Positions 1 to 6,793 are shown, counted from the first letter of the stretch. The stretch: DNA of 9,681 nucleotides from Phycisphaerae bacterium (GCA_014380825.1 JACMJD010000339.1:1-9681); one strand, 5' to 3'. The notes: generated by a model from the sequence alone, not told the origin. Program-made: numbers and translations.

Positions 1-78
1 GATTACGATCGGCGAACTGCTCGTCCAGAACGCGGGACGGCAGATGGTCCAGACCGTGTAGTAGTAAAGTTCGCCCAT
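1..78 (-). CDS. Probable second PlsC-like acyltransferase (N-terminal fragment)
   Basis: This minus-strand frame opens with an ATG at 78-76 and runs uninterrupted off the left edge, giving 26 residues. It begins MGELYYYTVWTICRPAFW. An aromatic start followed by a Trp/Arg-rich amphipathic helix resembles the N-terminus of PlsC-type glycerolipid acyltransferases, which comes just before their NHxSxxD motif; that motif would lie outside the window. The start is 23 bases downstream of the stop of the neighbouring acyltransferase on the same strand, so the two would be co-transcribed. A purine-rich GGGGAG and a GGAAG precede the ATG. The fragment is too short to prove the family. A competing reading is a plus-strand frame that ends with TAG at 59-61, which resembles nothing I recognise. 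Confidence 0.45.
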   Translation of the reverse strand, partial: MGELYYYTVWTICRPAFWTSSSPIVI

Positions 79-101
79 GACTTCCGATGACTCCCCATGA
101 C

Positions 102-752
102 TCAGGGTGTCATGTCGTCGCGCAAGGCGGCGTGCTTGAGCAACTCGTCGTACGTGCGGATGTATTCGCGCTCCAGCGTCTGCGCCAGTTGCCGGCGCAC
201 GCAACGTCGATCTCGACGAGATTTCGGAAACGCAGGCGGGACGATCTCATTCCCGAACGCGACCCACACTTTCCCCTGGTGGCCTGGGATCCATGGGTCG
301 ATGTCGTTCAGCGCGTGCGTGCCCAGCACGACGACCGGAACAATCGGCATGCCCGAGCGCAGCGAAATTGTGCAGATGCCTTGTTTGATGCGGCCTCCGC
401 GGATTGCGAGGTCGCGTCCTTTGCGGCAGCCGCCTTCGGGGAAGACGCCGACAACTTCGCCGTTGCTCGCACGGGCTATCGCGGTGCGAATGGCGCGCAC
501 GGGCACGCCGTGCCGGTTCACCGAAAACGAGTCCGCCCAGCGCAGCATCGAGGCGAGCACCGGGATGCGAAAGAATTCGACCCGCGCCATCCAGGTGATC
601 GGCCGATCGAGCAGGCAGGTCATCAGCACGGGCTCAATGTGGCTGACGTGCGTCGGGGCTAATAGGTATCCGCCTGCGCGTTGCGCGCGTTCCGGATGGA
701 GCAAGACTTCGCGAAGGCACTGGCGTTTGACGAATCGCCAGAAATGCCGCAT
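102..752 (-). CDS. PlsC-like 1-acylglycerol-3-phosphate O-acyltransferase family protein
   Basis: The product (216 aa from the ATG at 752) is a glycerolipid acyltransferase of the PlsC/LPLAT family, which transfers an acyl chain from ACP or CoA to a lysolipid or related acceptor at the inner membrane. Visible motifs are the catalytic HX4-acid motif as THVSHIE (H35, E40; the family usually has Asp), an NRHG segment at about N79-R80 (motif II), FPEGG at 104-108 (motif III) and MPIVPVVVLG (motif IV). The frame stays open upstream to a TTG at 914, and a Trp-Phe-Tyr just before M1 could belong to the family's N-terminus. I prefer 752 because the longer form would cover the divergent promoter at 863-890. 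No strong ribosome binding site is seen. In an APE-type locus it would help attach the polyene acyl chain to a lipid, but a housekeeping lysophosphatidate acyltransferase is also possible. Confidence 0.82.
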   Translation of the reverse strand: MRHFWRFVKRQCLREVLLHPERAQRAGGYLLAPTHVSHIEPVLMTCLLDRPITWMARVEFFRIPVLASMLRWADSFSVNRHGVPVRAIRTAIARASNGEVVGVFPEGGCRKGRDLAIRGGRIKQGICTISLRSGMPIVPVVVLGTHALNDIDPWIPGHQGKVWVAFGNEIVPPAFPKSRRDRRCVRRQLAQTLEREYIRTYDELLKHAALRDDMTP

Positions 753-862
753 CACCGCATAAAACCACGTAGTCTGTGGCCGGCGCAGCGGAGGGCGTCC
801 GATGCGGTTTGGCCGAGCGATCGGCGAGTTTCGTCGCAGGGCGATCAGGGATTTTCGGTCGC

Positions 863-890
863 TTGTCAGAAACACGTCAGGGCTTATGAT
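863..890 (+). promoter_or_regulatory. Sigma70-type promoter for the plus-strand operon
   Basis: TTGTCA (863-868) and TATGAT (885-890) are separated by 16 bases; each hexamer differs from the consensus at one position. Transcription would start near 897, about 46 bases before the ATG of the ACP-dehydratase gene. That gene also has a clear Shine-Dalgarno, AAGGA at 929-933, nine bases before its ATG. This is the only convincing promoter I found upstream of the operon. No equally good promoter was seen for the minus-strand genes in 753-914. The match is by eye only. Confidence 0.55.
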
Positions 891-942
891 CGCCCGGCGT
901 TTTCGATTGTTCAAGCACCGTCACGCGTAAGGAATTTTCCCG

Positions 943-1659
943 ATGAATGGCACGGCCCAGGTTGATGTCGAACTGCTGGCGGAAGTGAAGTCGATCCTCC
1001 GCCGCGACCTCAAGCTGGGCCCGGATGCGCGCATCGCCGACGATATGCCGCTGATCGGGGGCGAGATGGACCTGGATTCGCTCGACATCCTGCTGGTGAT
1101 CTCGAGCATCGAGAAGCATTTCAAGATCAAGATTCCTAACGAAGTGGTGGGGCGATGGGTCTTTCAGGACGTGTCGACGCTGACGCGTTTCGTTCAGGAA
1201 AACAGGAACGCGAATTCGGGTGGCGCTAAGCCGCAAGCGGCGGATGTCGCCGCGAAGAATTGGTTGGATCGATTGCCGCATGGACCGGAGTTTCGCTTCG
1301 TGTCTGCGGTGCATGCGGTCGATCCGGGGAAAAGCGCGAACGGTGTTTGGAAGGTCGATGGAAGTGAAGCGTTTCTGAAGGCGCACTTCCCGGGACGCCC
1401 GATCGTTCCTGGCGTTTTAGTCACCGAAGGTTTGGCGCAACTTGCGGGAATCGCTGCATCGACCGAATCGGACAAGCACGGCGGGATGCTGGCCCACGTC
1501 GACATCAAGTTTGAATCGCCGATCGTTCCCCCGGCCGCGATCGAGTTGTCGGCGAACGTCGCGCGAGTATTTGGGGCGCTGCGCATGTGCGAGGTCGTCG
1601 CGAGCGTCTCGGGGCGATCGGTGGCGCGGGGGACGGTTGCGATCAAATTCGAAACGTGA
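943..1659 (+). CDS. Acyl carrier protein-FabZ-type dehydratase fusion
   Basis: This 238-residue protein joins two parts of a fatty acid/polyketide machine. Residues 1-86 are an acyl carrier protein with the phosphopantetheine attachment motif MDLDSLD, Ser46 being the modified residue, followed by the usual helix (VISSIEKHFKIKIP). An Ala/Gly/Asn-rich linker (about 88-106) leads to a hot-dog fold 3-hydroxyacyl-ACP dehydratase at 107-238. The dehydratase opens with RLPHGPEF, as FabZ does, and carries HFPGRPIVPGVLVTEGLAQ, with catalytic His148 and Glu162 at the 14-residue spacing of FabZ. Both domains therefore look active. A tethered pair could dehydrate the chain on its own ACP and favour trans double bonds in a polyene. 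It is the first gene of the operon, with AAGGA nine bases before the ATG. In the APE loci I know, ACP and dehydratase are separate genes. Confidence 0.9.
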   Translation: MNGTAQVDVELLAEVKSILRRDLKLGPDARIADDMPLIGGEMDLDSLDILLVISSIEKHFKIKIPNEVVGRWVFQDVSTLTRFVQENRNANSGGAKPQAADVAAKNWLDRLPHGPEFRFVSAVHAVDPGKSANGVWKVDGSEAFLKAHFPGRPIVPGVLVTEGLAQLAGIAASTESDKHGGMLAHVDIKFESPIVPPAAIELSANVARVFGALRMCEVVASVSGRSVARGTVAIKFET

Positions 1660-1676
1660 CTCAACCACTGCAAGGC

Positions 1677-1761
1677 ATGTCATGCTGAGGTACGCCGAAG
1701 CATCTCGATCAACGAGCGCCGCCCGCTTCCCGAGATCCTTCGGAGTACCTCAGGATGACAT
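1677..1761 (+). repeat. Palindromic repeat (REP/MITE-like) overlapping a gene start
   Basis: Two 30-base arms, 1677-1706 and 1732-1761, are inverted copies that pair at 27 of 30 positions around a 25-base centre (1707-1731). The left arm contains CATGCTGAGGTACGCCGAAG and the right arm CTTCGGAGTACCTCAGGATG. RNA from it would fold into a long hairpin between the first and second genes of the operon. Elements with a core close to CATCCTGAG...GAAGGATCTC are, from memory, dispersed in many copies in several environmental bacterial genomes; I cannot count copies here. The arms' mismatches suggest an older insertion. The element includes the ATG assigned to the LolA-like gene. It could also damp transcription or protect the upstream mRNA from decay. 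Confidence 0.85.
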
Positions 1762-2461
1762 CGTTGTGTGGGTTGCGATTGCCACTTGCTTGTTCGTTGC
1801 AATCGCGCGCGGTCAAACCACAGCGCCAACCTCGCAGCCATCCGATTTCGCGCAACAGCTCGAAGCGATCGATCGTCGCGCGGGCGAAATCAAAGACTTG
1901 ACCGCTGACTTTGTGCAGGAGAAGCGTTCGCCGTTGCTACGAAAACCATTGATCAGTCGCGGCAACGTAAAAGCGCGAGGCGGCCTGGCGCTGTGGGAGA
2001 CGACCGAGCCGGAACCGACGAAGATGAGCGTCGATCCGCAACTGCTCCGCATGTATTACCCGAAGCAGAAGACGATCGAGGAATATCCGATGCAGCAACA
2101 GCTCGGCATGATGGCCGCGAGCCCGCTGCCGCGGTTGCAGGCGATTCAGACGACGTTTTCGATGAAGCCTGACGACGGCAAGGGTTTGCTTGACGCGAAA
2201 GGTGCGTCGCCCGCGAATCCTCGTGCGGTGCGCATGGAACCGGTCGACGCCGAGATTCGCAAATACGTCGATCACGTCCGCGTGTTGCTCGATGCCGATC
2301 GTGGTTTGGTGCTGGCTTTTGAAATGGTTGATCCGGATGGCGAGCAGACGATTATTCGATTTTCCAACGTGCGGACCGGTGTAAATCTGACGGATGAATC
2401 GCTTAAGCTCGACACCCCGGCGGGCGTGAAAGTAGTGCGGCCACTCGAGGGTGCGCGATGA
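1682..2461 (+). CDS. LolA-like periplasmic carrier protein
   Basis: From the ATG at 1682 the protein has 259 residues. Residues 1-26 are encoded by the palindromic repeat. A hydrophobic segment follows at 27-44 (IVVWVAIATCLFVAIARG) and serves as a signal sequence, with no proper lipobox. The mature part, from about residue 50, reads as a LolA-type beta-barrel-half protein: KDLTADFVQEKRSPLL with the typical 'F.Q.k.spll.kpl.s.G' pattern, then LALWETTEPEPTKMSVD, MYYPKQKTIEEYP, and near the C-terminus RVLLDADRGLVLAFEMVD and TIIRFSNVRTGV. LolA-like proteins carry lipid-anchored cargo across the periplasm and are regular members of APE loci. Its TGA overlaps the next gene's ATG (ATGA, 2458-2461). 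The start is uncertain: a GTG at 1766 would give 231 aa with almost no positive n-region, and neither start has a convincing ribosome binding site. Confidence 0.8.
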   Translation: MLRYAEASRSTSAARFPRSFGVPQDDIVVWVAIATCLFVAIARGQTTAPTSQPSDFAQQLEAIDRRAGEIKDLTADFVQEKRSPLLRKPLISRGNVKARGGLALWETTEPEPTKMSVDPQLLRMYYPKQKTIEEYPMQQQLGMMAASPLPRLQAIQTTFSMKPDDGKGLLDAKGASPANPRAVRMEPVDAEIRKYVDHVRVLLDADRGLVLAFEMVDPDGEQTIIRFSNVRTGVNLTDESLKLDTPAGVKVVRPLEGAR

Positions 2462-3417
2462 CGCAGACGCAAACCGAGCCAGCCGTGCTGAGCGCCGAAG
2501 CCGTGATGGCGACGCGTCGAATCGATGGCGCCGCCGGTTGGTGGCTCTCCGCGCTGTTCTTCCTGGCCGAAATTGCGCCGTGGTTTTTGCGATTGCTCCG
2601 GCCGATCGCGGTGCGCGCGACGGTCTTGTCTTCGCGCACGATCGGCCCAAGCGTGCGCGACAACGCGCGGCGGATCTTCGGCCGCGAGCTGGCTTCGTCT
2701 GAACTGAAACGATTCACGCGCGCAGTCGTCGCGAACTTCTACGACTTCGTGATCGACGTCGGCCGAAGCGGGAAAGTTTCGGCACAGGACCTTCGCGATC
2801 GGATCGAATCGGTCGACGGCATCGAAGCGTTTCATGCAGCGCGGGCCCAGCAGCGCGGCGCGGTGCTCGTCACCGCGCACATGGGCGCGTTCGAAGTCGG
2901 CCTGGCGGCGCTTCGGCAGTGGGTGCCGAAAGTTAATGTCGTGTTCAAGCGTGATTCGTTCGGCGGGTTCGAACGATTCCGCTGGAGCGTGCGCGCGATG
3001 CTCGGCGTGATCGAAGATCCGATCGACGACGGCTTCAGCTCGCTCGTTCGCCTGCGCGACTCGCTGAACGCGAACGAGGTCGTCGTCATGCAAGGCGATC
3101 GCGCAATGCCCGGCCAGCGATCGCAAGTCGTTCCATTTTTGCATGGCCACCTGCGACTTCCACTTGGACCGGTAAAGCTCGCACAACTTACCGGCAGCCC
3201 GATCATCCCCGTGTTTCTCGTGCGCGGCCGGAGCGGAGGGTTTTGCGTTCACTTGGCGGACGCGATCGACGTCGATCCGGCCGCGGCACCGGTGGACGGA
3301 ATCGATCCGGCGCTGCGGGCGCTTGCGCGCACGATCGAATCGTTAGTCCATCGATTTCCCGAACAGTGGCTGGTGATCAACCGCGCCTTTGTCGAGGATG
3401 CCGAACGTGTCGATTGA
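2458..3417 (+). CDS. LpxL/HtrB-type lipid acyltransferase
   Basis: This 319-residue protein belongs to the lysophospholipid/lipid A acyltransferase family, inner-membrane enzymes that transfer acyl chains from acyl-ACP. A hydrophobic, Trp-rich anchor lies at about residues 27-53. The catalytic HX4E motif is TAHMGAFE (His141, Glu146). Downstream are VVVMQGDRAMPGQ with VPFLHGHLRLPLG, corresponding to the family's Asp-Gln/Arg segment, and GSPIIPVFLVRG. Glu in the HX4 motif is normal for this family. The C-terminus reads FPEQWLVINRAFVE, close to the usual 'pEqW.w..rr' ending. It overlaps the LolA-like gene by four bases and the ketosynthase gene by about 20, so all three are translationally linked. 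Such acyltransferases recur in APE, flexirubin-like and xanthomonadin loci, where they are thought to esterify the polyene to its lipid anchor. The actual acceptor cannot be read from the sequence. Confidence 0.88.
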   Translation: MTQTQTEPAVLSAEAVMATRRIDGAAGWWLSALFFLAEIAPWFLRLLRPIAVRATVLSSRTIGPSVRDNARRIFGRELASSELKRFTRAVVANFYDFVIDVGRSGKVSAQDLRDRIESVDGIEAFHAARAQQRGAVLVTAHMGAFEVGLAALRQWVPKVNVVFKRDSFGGFERFRWSVRAMLGVIEDPIDDGFSSLVRLRDSLNANEVVVMQGDRAMPGQRSQVVPFLHGHLRLPLGPVKLAQLTGSPIIPVFLVRGRSGGFCVHLADAIDVDPAAAPVDGIDPALRALARTIESLVHRFPEQWLVINRAFVEDAERVD

Positions 3418-5770
3418 AATTGCCATTACCGGGGTTGGCCTGAGCTGCGCGCTGGGTCTGAGCGCCGATGAAACATGGCGCGCGGTGCGGGCCGGACAAT
3501 GCGGCACCGGCGTGATGAGCCAGATCGAGTCACCGCTGCCGGAAGGGCGCGACGGCTGTCAGGCGCCGCCGTTGCCGGAAGATTTCGAGCCGTCGCTGCC
3601 GCGTGAAGCGCGGTATCTGCGATGGACGATCCTCGCCGCCTTGCGCGACGCGGGCGTTCCGCTGGAGGACGACGTCGATTTCCCCTCCGTGCAAGACAGC
3701 TCCTCCGACGCAACAAGTCACACGCGGAATCGTCGAGCGATCGTGCTCGGTACGACGCTTCACGGCATGCGCGCCGCTGGTCGATTTTTACGCAACGACG
3801 ATTACGCGGAACTGCAAAACTTTCTCGCCGGCGACACGATCCGTCTCGCCACGCGCGCGCTCGGGTGGAACGCAGGCGCGGCCACGACGTGCTCGGCGTG
3901 CTCATCGAGTCTGGGCAGCGTTGCACTGGGCATCACGTTGCTTGAGACCGGCGAGGCCGATCTGGTCGTCACGGGTGGATACGACACGGTCAGCGAATAC
4001 GTCTGGGCCGGATTCAATTCACTGCGACTCGTGGCCGACGGTCCGACGCGGCCATTCTCGCGCGGCCGACAGGGCATGAAGCTCGGCGAAGGGTACGGAA
4101 TTCTCGTCCTCGAACGCGCGGGCGATGCGCGAAAGCGCAAGGCAAAGATCGGCGCGATCGTCGCAGGCTGGGGTGAGTCCGCCGACGCGCATCATCTGAC
4201 GCAGCCACATCCTTCGGGAGAGGGCGCGCATCGCGCCATGCGCGCGGCGCTGGATGTAGCCAACATCGCGCCTCGCGACCTGGGGATGATCGCCGCGCAC
4301 GCGACCGGAACGCCGGATAATGATGCGGCGGAATTCGCCGCGCTCAATCAGTTGCTCGGCGATCATCTGAAGGACACGCCGGTCGTGTGTTTCAAGAGTC
4401 ATCTCGGCCACACGCTGGGTGGCGCGGGGGCGGCAGAGTTGATCCTGTCGATGCTCGCCATGCGAGATGGAATTGTGCCCGCGTGCGCAAACCTGAAGGC
4501 CGACGAGATCGAGTTCGCAAATTTACACGTGACGACCGGCGCCGCGATCGACCGTAAAATCTCGTACACGTTGAATACATCGCTTGGGTTTGGCGGCGCG
4601 AACACGTGCATCGTGCTTGCGAAACCGTCCCTCGACCGCGCTCAGGACAGGCAAGTTGCCAAGCCGGCATCGATTGCGAGATTACGCAAACGTCGCGAGG
4701 TCGTCATCACCGGCGTTGGCGCGTTGATCCCCGGCGCGGTTGGCAACGATGCGTTTCTTAATCGCGTAACGAATCCGAATCCACCAGCATGGAAACAACC
4801 GCCCGGCGAGTTCAGGGATTCGGATTTCGCGCACCTTCTCAACGCGCGTCGCATTCGGCGGATGAGTCCGTACGTGAAAATTATGCTCGCGGCCGCGACC
4901 CTGGCTTGTCGCGACGCGGGGCTGATCGATCAGCCTGAACTGCTGCGTGATTCGTCGGCGATCCTGGGCACAACGCACGGATCCAGCGGGTTCAGTTTCG
5001 ATTACTACGCGCAGATCGTTCGCGAAGGCGTGCTGGCCGCCAACCCGATGCTGTTCGCCGAAGGCGTGCCGAATGTCGGCGCGGCGCAGTTAAGTATGAT
5101 GCTGGGAATGAAAGGCGCGTGTCAGACGATCATCGGCACACGCACCGCCGGAATTGATGCATTGCGATTCGCGTTTCTGCGGATCGCCAGCGGCACGTGC
5201 GACCGCGTGATTGTCGGGGCGGCGGAAGAAGCGACACCGTGCGTCGATCGATCGTACGAACATTGCGGATTGCGCAGCGCCGGTCCGTCGAATCCGCCGT
5301 TCAGCGAGCCGACGGGATTCTGCTCAAGTGCAGGTGGGGCGGCGATCATCCTCGAATCGCTTGAATCGGCGCGGGCACGCGGCGCGCGAGAATATGCGTC
5401 GATCGAAAGCGCGTCTTCGGTCAGCGGTGATCGCGAACAGCTTCCGCGCACATTGATGAAACTGCTGGAGCATCCAGCGCCGCACATCTTGTGTTCCGCA
5501 AATGCCACGTGGATCGATCGTGTTGAGTTGAAAGCGCTCGGAAGTGCGAAACCGCCCCTCGACTTCGCCCGGGACAGGCAAGCCGCGGTAGGAAGTTTCT
5601 ACGATGCGTGCGGTGAGGTGTTCAGCGCAACGCCGCTGCTTGGAATTGTCGCGACGCTGCTGAGCCCGGGTTCAGTCTTGCGTGGAGAACCGAAGTCGCG
5701 CTTTACCACGCTATGCAGCGATTGGACCGGCGGAGCGAGCGCGGTCACACTTCGTTTAAGTCGGTCCTGA
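3398..5770 (+). CDS. Ketosynthase-chain length factor (KS-CLF) fusion
   Basis: This protein (790 aa from the ATG at 3398) contains two beta-ketoacyl synthase folds in series. The first (about residues 5-410) starts IAITGVGLSCALG and keeps the full FabF-type active site: Cys168 in CSACSSS, His301 in HATGTPDNDAAE, Lys333 and His338 in KSHLGHTLGGAGAAE. It should do decarboxylative condensation with malonyl-ACP. The second (about 434-790) restarts as VVITGVGALIPG but has lost every catalytic residue. Arg582 (IIGTRTAGID) sits exactly where Cys would be, 26 residues before the GA of VIVGA, matching Cys168 to VTGG. Asn702 and Glu740 replace the two histidines. It is therefore a chain length factor, as in type II PKS and ApeO/ApeC, but covalently joined. 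A 41-base repeat marks the junction and recurs near the end. Start choice: a GTG at 3407 has GAGG nine bases upstream and is an equally good start; a TTG at 3389 is less likely. Confidence 0.9.
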   Translation: MPNVSIEIAITGVGLSCALGLSADETWRAVRAGQCGTGVMSQIESPLPEGRDGCQAPPLPEDFEPSLPREARYLRWTILAALRDAGVPLEDDVDFPSVQDSSSDATSHTRNRRAIVLGTTLHGMRAAGRFLRNDDYAELQNFLAGDTIRLATRALGWNAGAATTCSACSSSLGSVALGITLLETGEADLVVTGGYDTVSEYVWAGFNSLRLVADGPTRPFSRGRQGMKLGEGYGILVLERAGDARKRKAKIGAIVAGWGESADAHHLTQPHPSGEGAHRAMRAALDVANIAPRDLGMIAAHATGTPDNDAAEFAALNQLLGDHLKDTPVVCFKSHLGHTLGGAGAAELILSMLAMRDGIVPACANLKADEIEFANLHVTTGAAIDRKISYTLNTSLGFGGANTCIVLAKPSLDRAQDRQVAKPASIARLRKRREVVITGVGALIPGAVGNDAFLNRVTNPNPPAWKQPPGEFRDSDFAHLLNARRIRRMSPYVKIMLAAATLACRDAGLIDQPELLRDSSAILGTTHGSSGFSFDYYAQIVREGVLAANPMLFAEGVPNVGAAQLSMMLGMKGACQTIIGTRTAGIDALRFAFLRIASGTCDRVIVGAAEEATPCVDRSYEHCGLRSAGPSNPPFSEPTGFCSSAGGAAIILESLESARARGAREYASIESASSVSGDREQLPRTLMKLLEHPAPHILCSANATWIDRVELKALGSAKPPLDFARDRQAAVGSFYDACGEVFSATPLLGIVATLLSPGSVLRGEPKSRFTTLCSDWTGGASAVTLRLSRS
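4619..4659 (+). repeat. Direct repeat copy 1, at the KS/CLF junction
   Basis: This 41-base stretch matches 34 of 41 positions of a second copy 927 bases downstream, in the same reading frame. Its core is CCTCGACCGCGCTCAGGACA. It encodes AKPSLDRAQDRQVA, immediately after the last strand of the active ketosynthase (NTCIVL) and before the basic linker leading to the CLF half. A core of the type CCCTCGAC..CGCTC.GGACAGGC is, from memory, a common dispersed small repeat in several environmental phyla. The copy may be an inserted element captured as linker. Confidence 0.7.
5546..5586 (+). repeat. Direct repeat copy 2, inside the CLF half
   Basis: Second copy of the 41-base repeat at 4619-4659 (seven mismatches). 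It encodes AKPPLDFARDRQAA, in the same frame as copy 1. It lies between the segment that replaces the first active-site His (Asn702) and the one that replaces the second (Glu740), the loop that in a working ketosynthase precedes the KSxxGH motif. Its core is CCTCGACTTCGCCCGGGACA. Insertion here would be tolerable only in a non-catalytic partner. Confidence 0.7.
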
Positions 5771-5836
5771 GTAAGTCCGCAAAACTGATCGCGGGGCTTG
5801 CCATCCAAGTCGCTTGCCTGTGAGATACGGTCGAAC

Positions 5837-6778
5837 GTGACCACGATTGAATCGATCACTCCCTTAGCAGCTTCACCCATCGCGCCCGCACTGACGGCGC
5901 CGGCGTGGGTGAGCGCGTTAGTCGGCAAAGCAACTCGGATTTTCCGCACAGAGACCGGTGTCGAAGTGTCGGTCGCCACCAGCGCGAACGCGACGATGGT
6001 GACGGCCATCGCGTGCAAGGCGCGCGTGTCAAACGGCGAAGCGTTCCGCGATCGGGCGATCGATGTGTATCGCGCCGTGCGCCAGGCGATCGATCAGAGT
6101 GCCGCGAAGACCGGGACGGCCAATATCGTTCGCATTTGGAATCACATTCCCGGCATTCACGATCCGCTGGATGCGGAATGCGATCGGTACATGCATTTCA
6201 ACGCCGGGCGATTCGCCGCGATGTGCGAATGGTTCGGCGGCGCAGATCGCATCCCGGAACTGGTGCCGGCCGCGTCGGGTGTGGGACACGAAGGACTGGA
6301 TTTGATCGTCCGCGCGCTGGCAACCACCGAGCGCGGCACTCCGGTGGAAAATCCGCGGCAGATTCCGGCGTTCCGATATTCGAAGCGATACGGACCGATC
6401 CCGCCGTGCTTCGCGCGGGCAACGCGGATTACCAACCCGCGACCGGTTCTGCTGCTGGCCGGCACCGCTGCGATCACCGGCGAGGCCAGCCAGTATATGG
6501 GCGATCTTCAGCGTCAGCTTGAACTGACTCTCGAAAATCTCCGCATCCTGATTCGATCCGGCGCGCCGGAGATGTCGGCGGCGATCGATCCGCTTCGGCA
6601 AATCGATCACGCGCGCGTGTACCTGGCGCGGTCGAACGATATTGCGGCGATGCAATCGCAATTGCAGGATCGCTTCGGCGCGGCCAAGGAGAACGTGGAA
6701 TTCATTCGCGCCGATCTATGTCGCGCCGATCTGCTGGTTGAGATCGAAGGCGTGGCATCGCTGGAAACAGTCGTCTAA
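5837..6778 (+). CDS. Chorismatase (FkbO/Hyg5/XanB2 family), hydroxybenzoate-forming
   Basis: This 313-residue protein is a chorismatase, which removes pyruvate from chorismate to give 3-hydroxybenzoate, 4-hydroxybenzoate or a dihydroxycyclohexadiene acid, depending on subtype. Family signatures are WNHIPGI (101-107), DRYMHFNAGRFAAM, AASGVGHEG, ENPRQIPAFRYSKRYGP (171-187), LLLAGTAAITGEAS (about 205-218) and the C-terminal RADLLVEIEG, with the likely general-acid Glu302. Cys295, seven residues before that Glu, matches the recalled Cys327/Glu334 pair of Hyg5, favouring 3-hydroxybenzoate, but Ala208 sits where I recall FkbO having Ala, so the subtype stays open. XanB2 plays the equivalent role in xanthomonadin pigment synthesis. 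The gene follows the KS-CLF after 66 bases without visible signals. I chose the GTG at 5837; a TTG at 5798 would add 13 residues. Neither has a strong ribosome binding site. Confidence 0.9.
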   Translation: MTTIESITPLAASPIAPALTAPAWVSALVGKATRIFRTETGVEVSVATSANATMVTAIACKARVSNGEAFRDRAIDVYRAVRQAIDQSAAKTGTANIVRIWNHIPGIHDPLDAECDRYMHFNAGRFAAMCEWFGGADRIPELVPAASGVGHEGLDLIVRALATTERGTPVENPRQIPAFRYSKRYGPIPPCFARATRITNPRPVLLLAGTAAITGEASQYMGDLQRQLELTLENLRILIRSGAPEMSAAIDPLRQIDHARVYLARSNDIAAMQSQLQDRFGAAKENVEFIRADLCRADLLVEIEGVASLETVV

Positions 6779-6793
6779 ACAACCAAAAACCGC

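Noticed and set aside
2..61. Possible C-terminal end of a plus-strand gene stopping with TAG at 59-61
   Set aside because: The 19 visible residues match nothing I recognise, whereas the minus-strand reading resembles a PlsC N-terminus in tandem with the next gene. Sequence further left would decide.
75..115. CCATGACT/GATGACT short repeats between the two minus-strand genes
   Set aside because: Only 7-8 base units with irregular spacing; compatible with chance around the start/stop signals and too short to call a regulatory array.
753..914. 54-residue N-terminal extension of the minus-strand acyltransferase to a TTG at 914
   Set aside because: It lacks a ribosome binding site, would cover the TTGTCA/TATGAT promoter and leave only 28 bases between divergent starts. 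Not fully excluded, as a Trp-Phe-Tyr before M1 looks family-like.
1442..1681. Upstream extension of the LolA-like frame, overlapping the ACP-dehydratase gene from 1442
   Set aside because: The added residues are an Arg/Ser-rich out-of-frame reading of the conserved dehydratase domain; no signal sequence or fold is seen before 1682.
2272..3252. Long minus-strand open frame opposite the LpxL-type gene
   Set aside because: Low-complexity Arg/His/Ala composition and full overlap with a gene carrying clear catalytic motifs; a codon-bias shadow.
5771..5836. Gap between KS-CLF and chorismatase, checked for a terminator or promoter
   Set aside because: No stable stem-loop with a T-run and no convincing -35/-10 pair seen; read-through of the operon is the simpler view.
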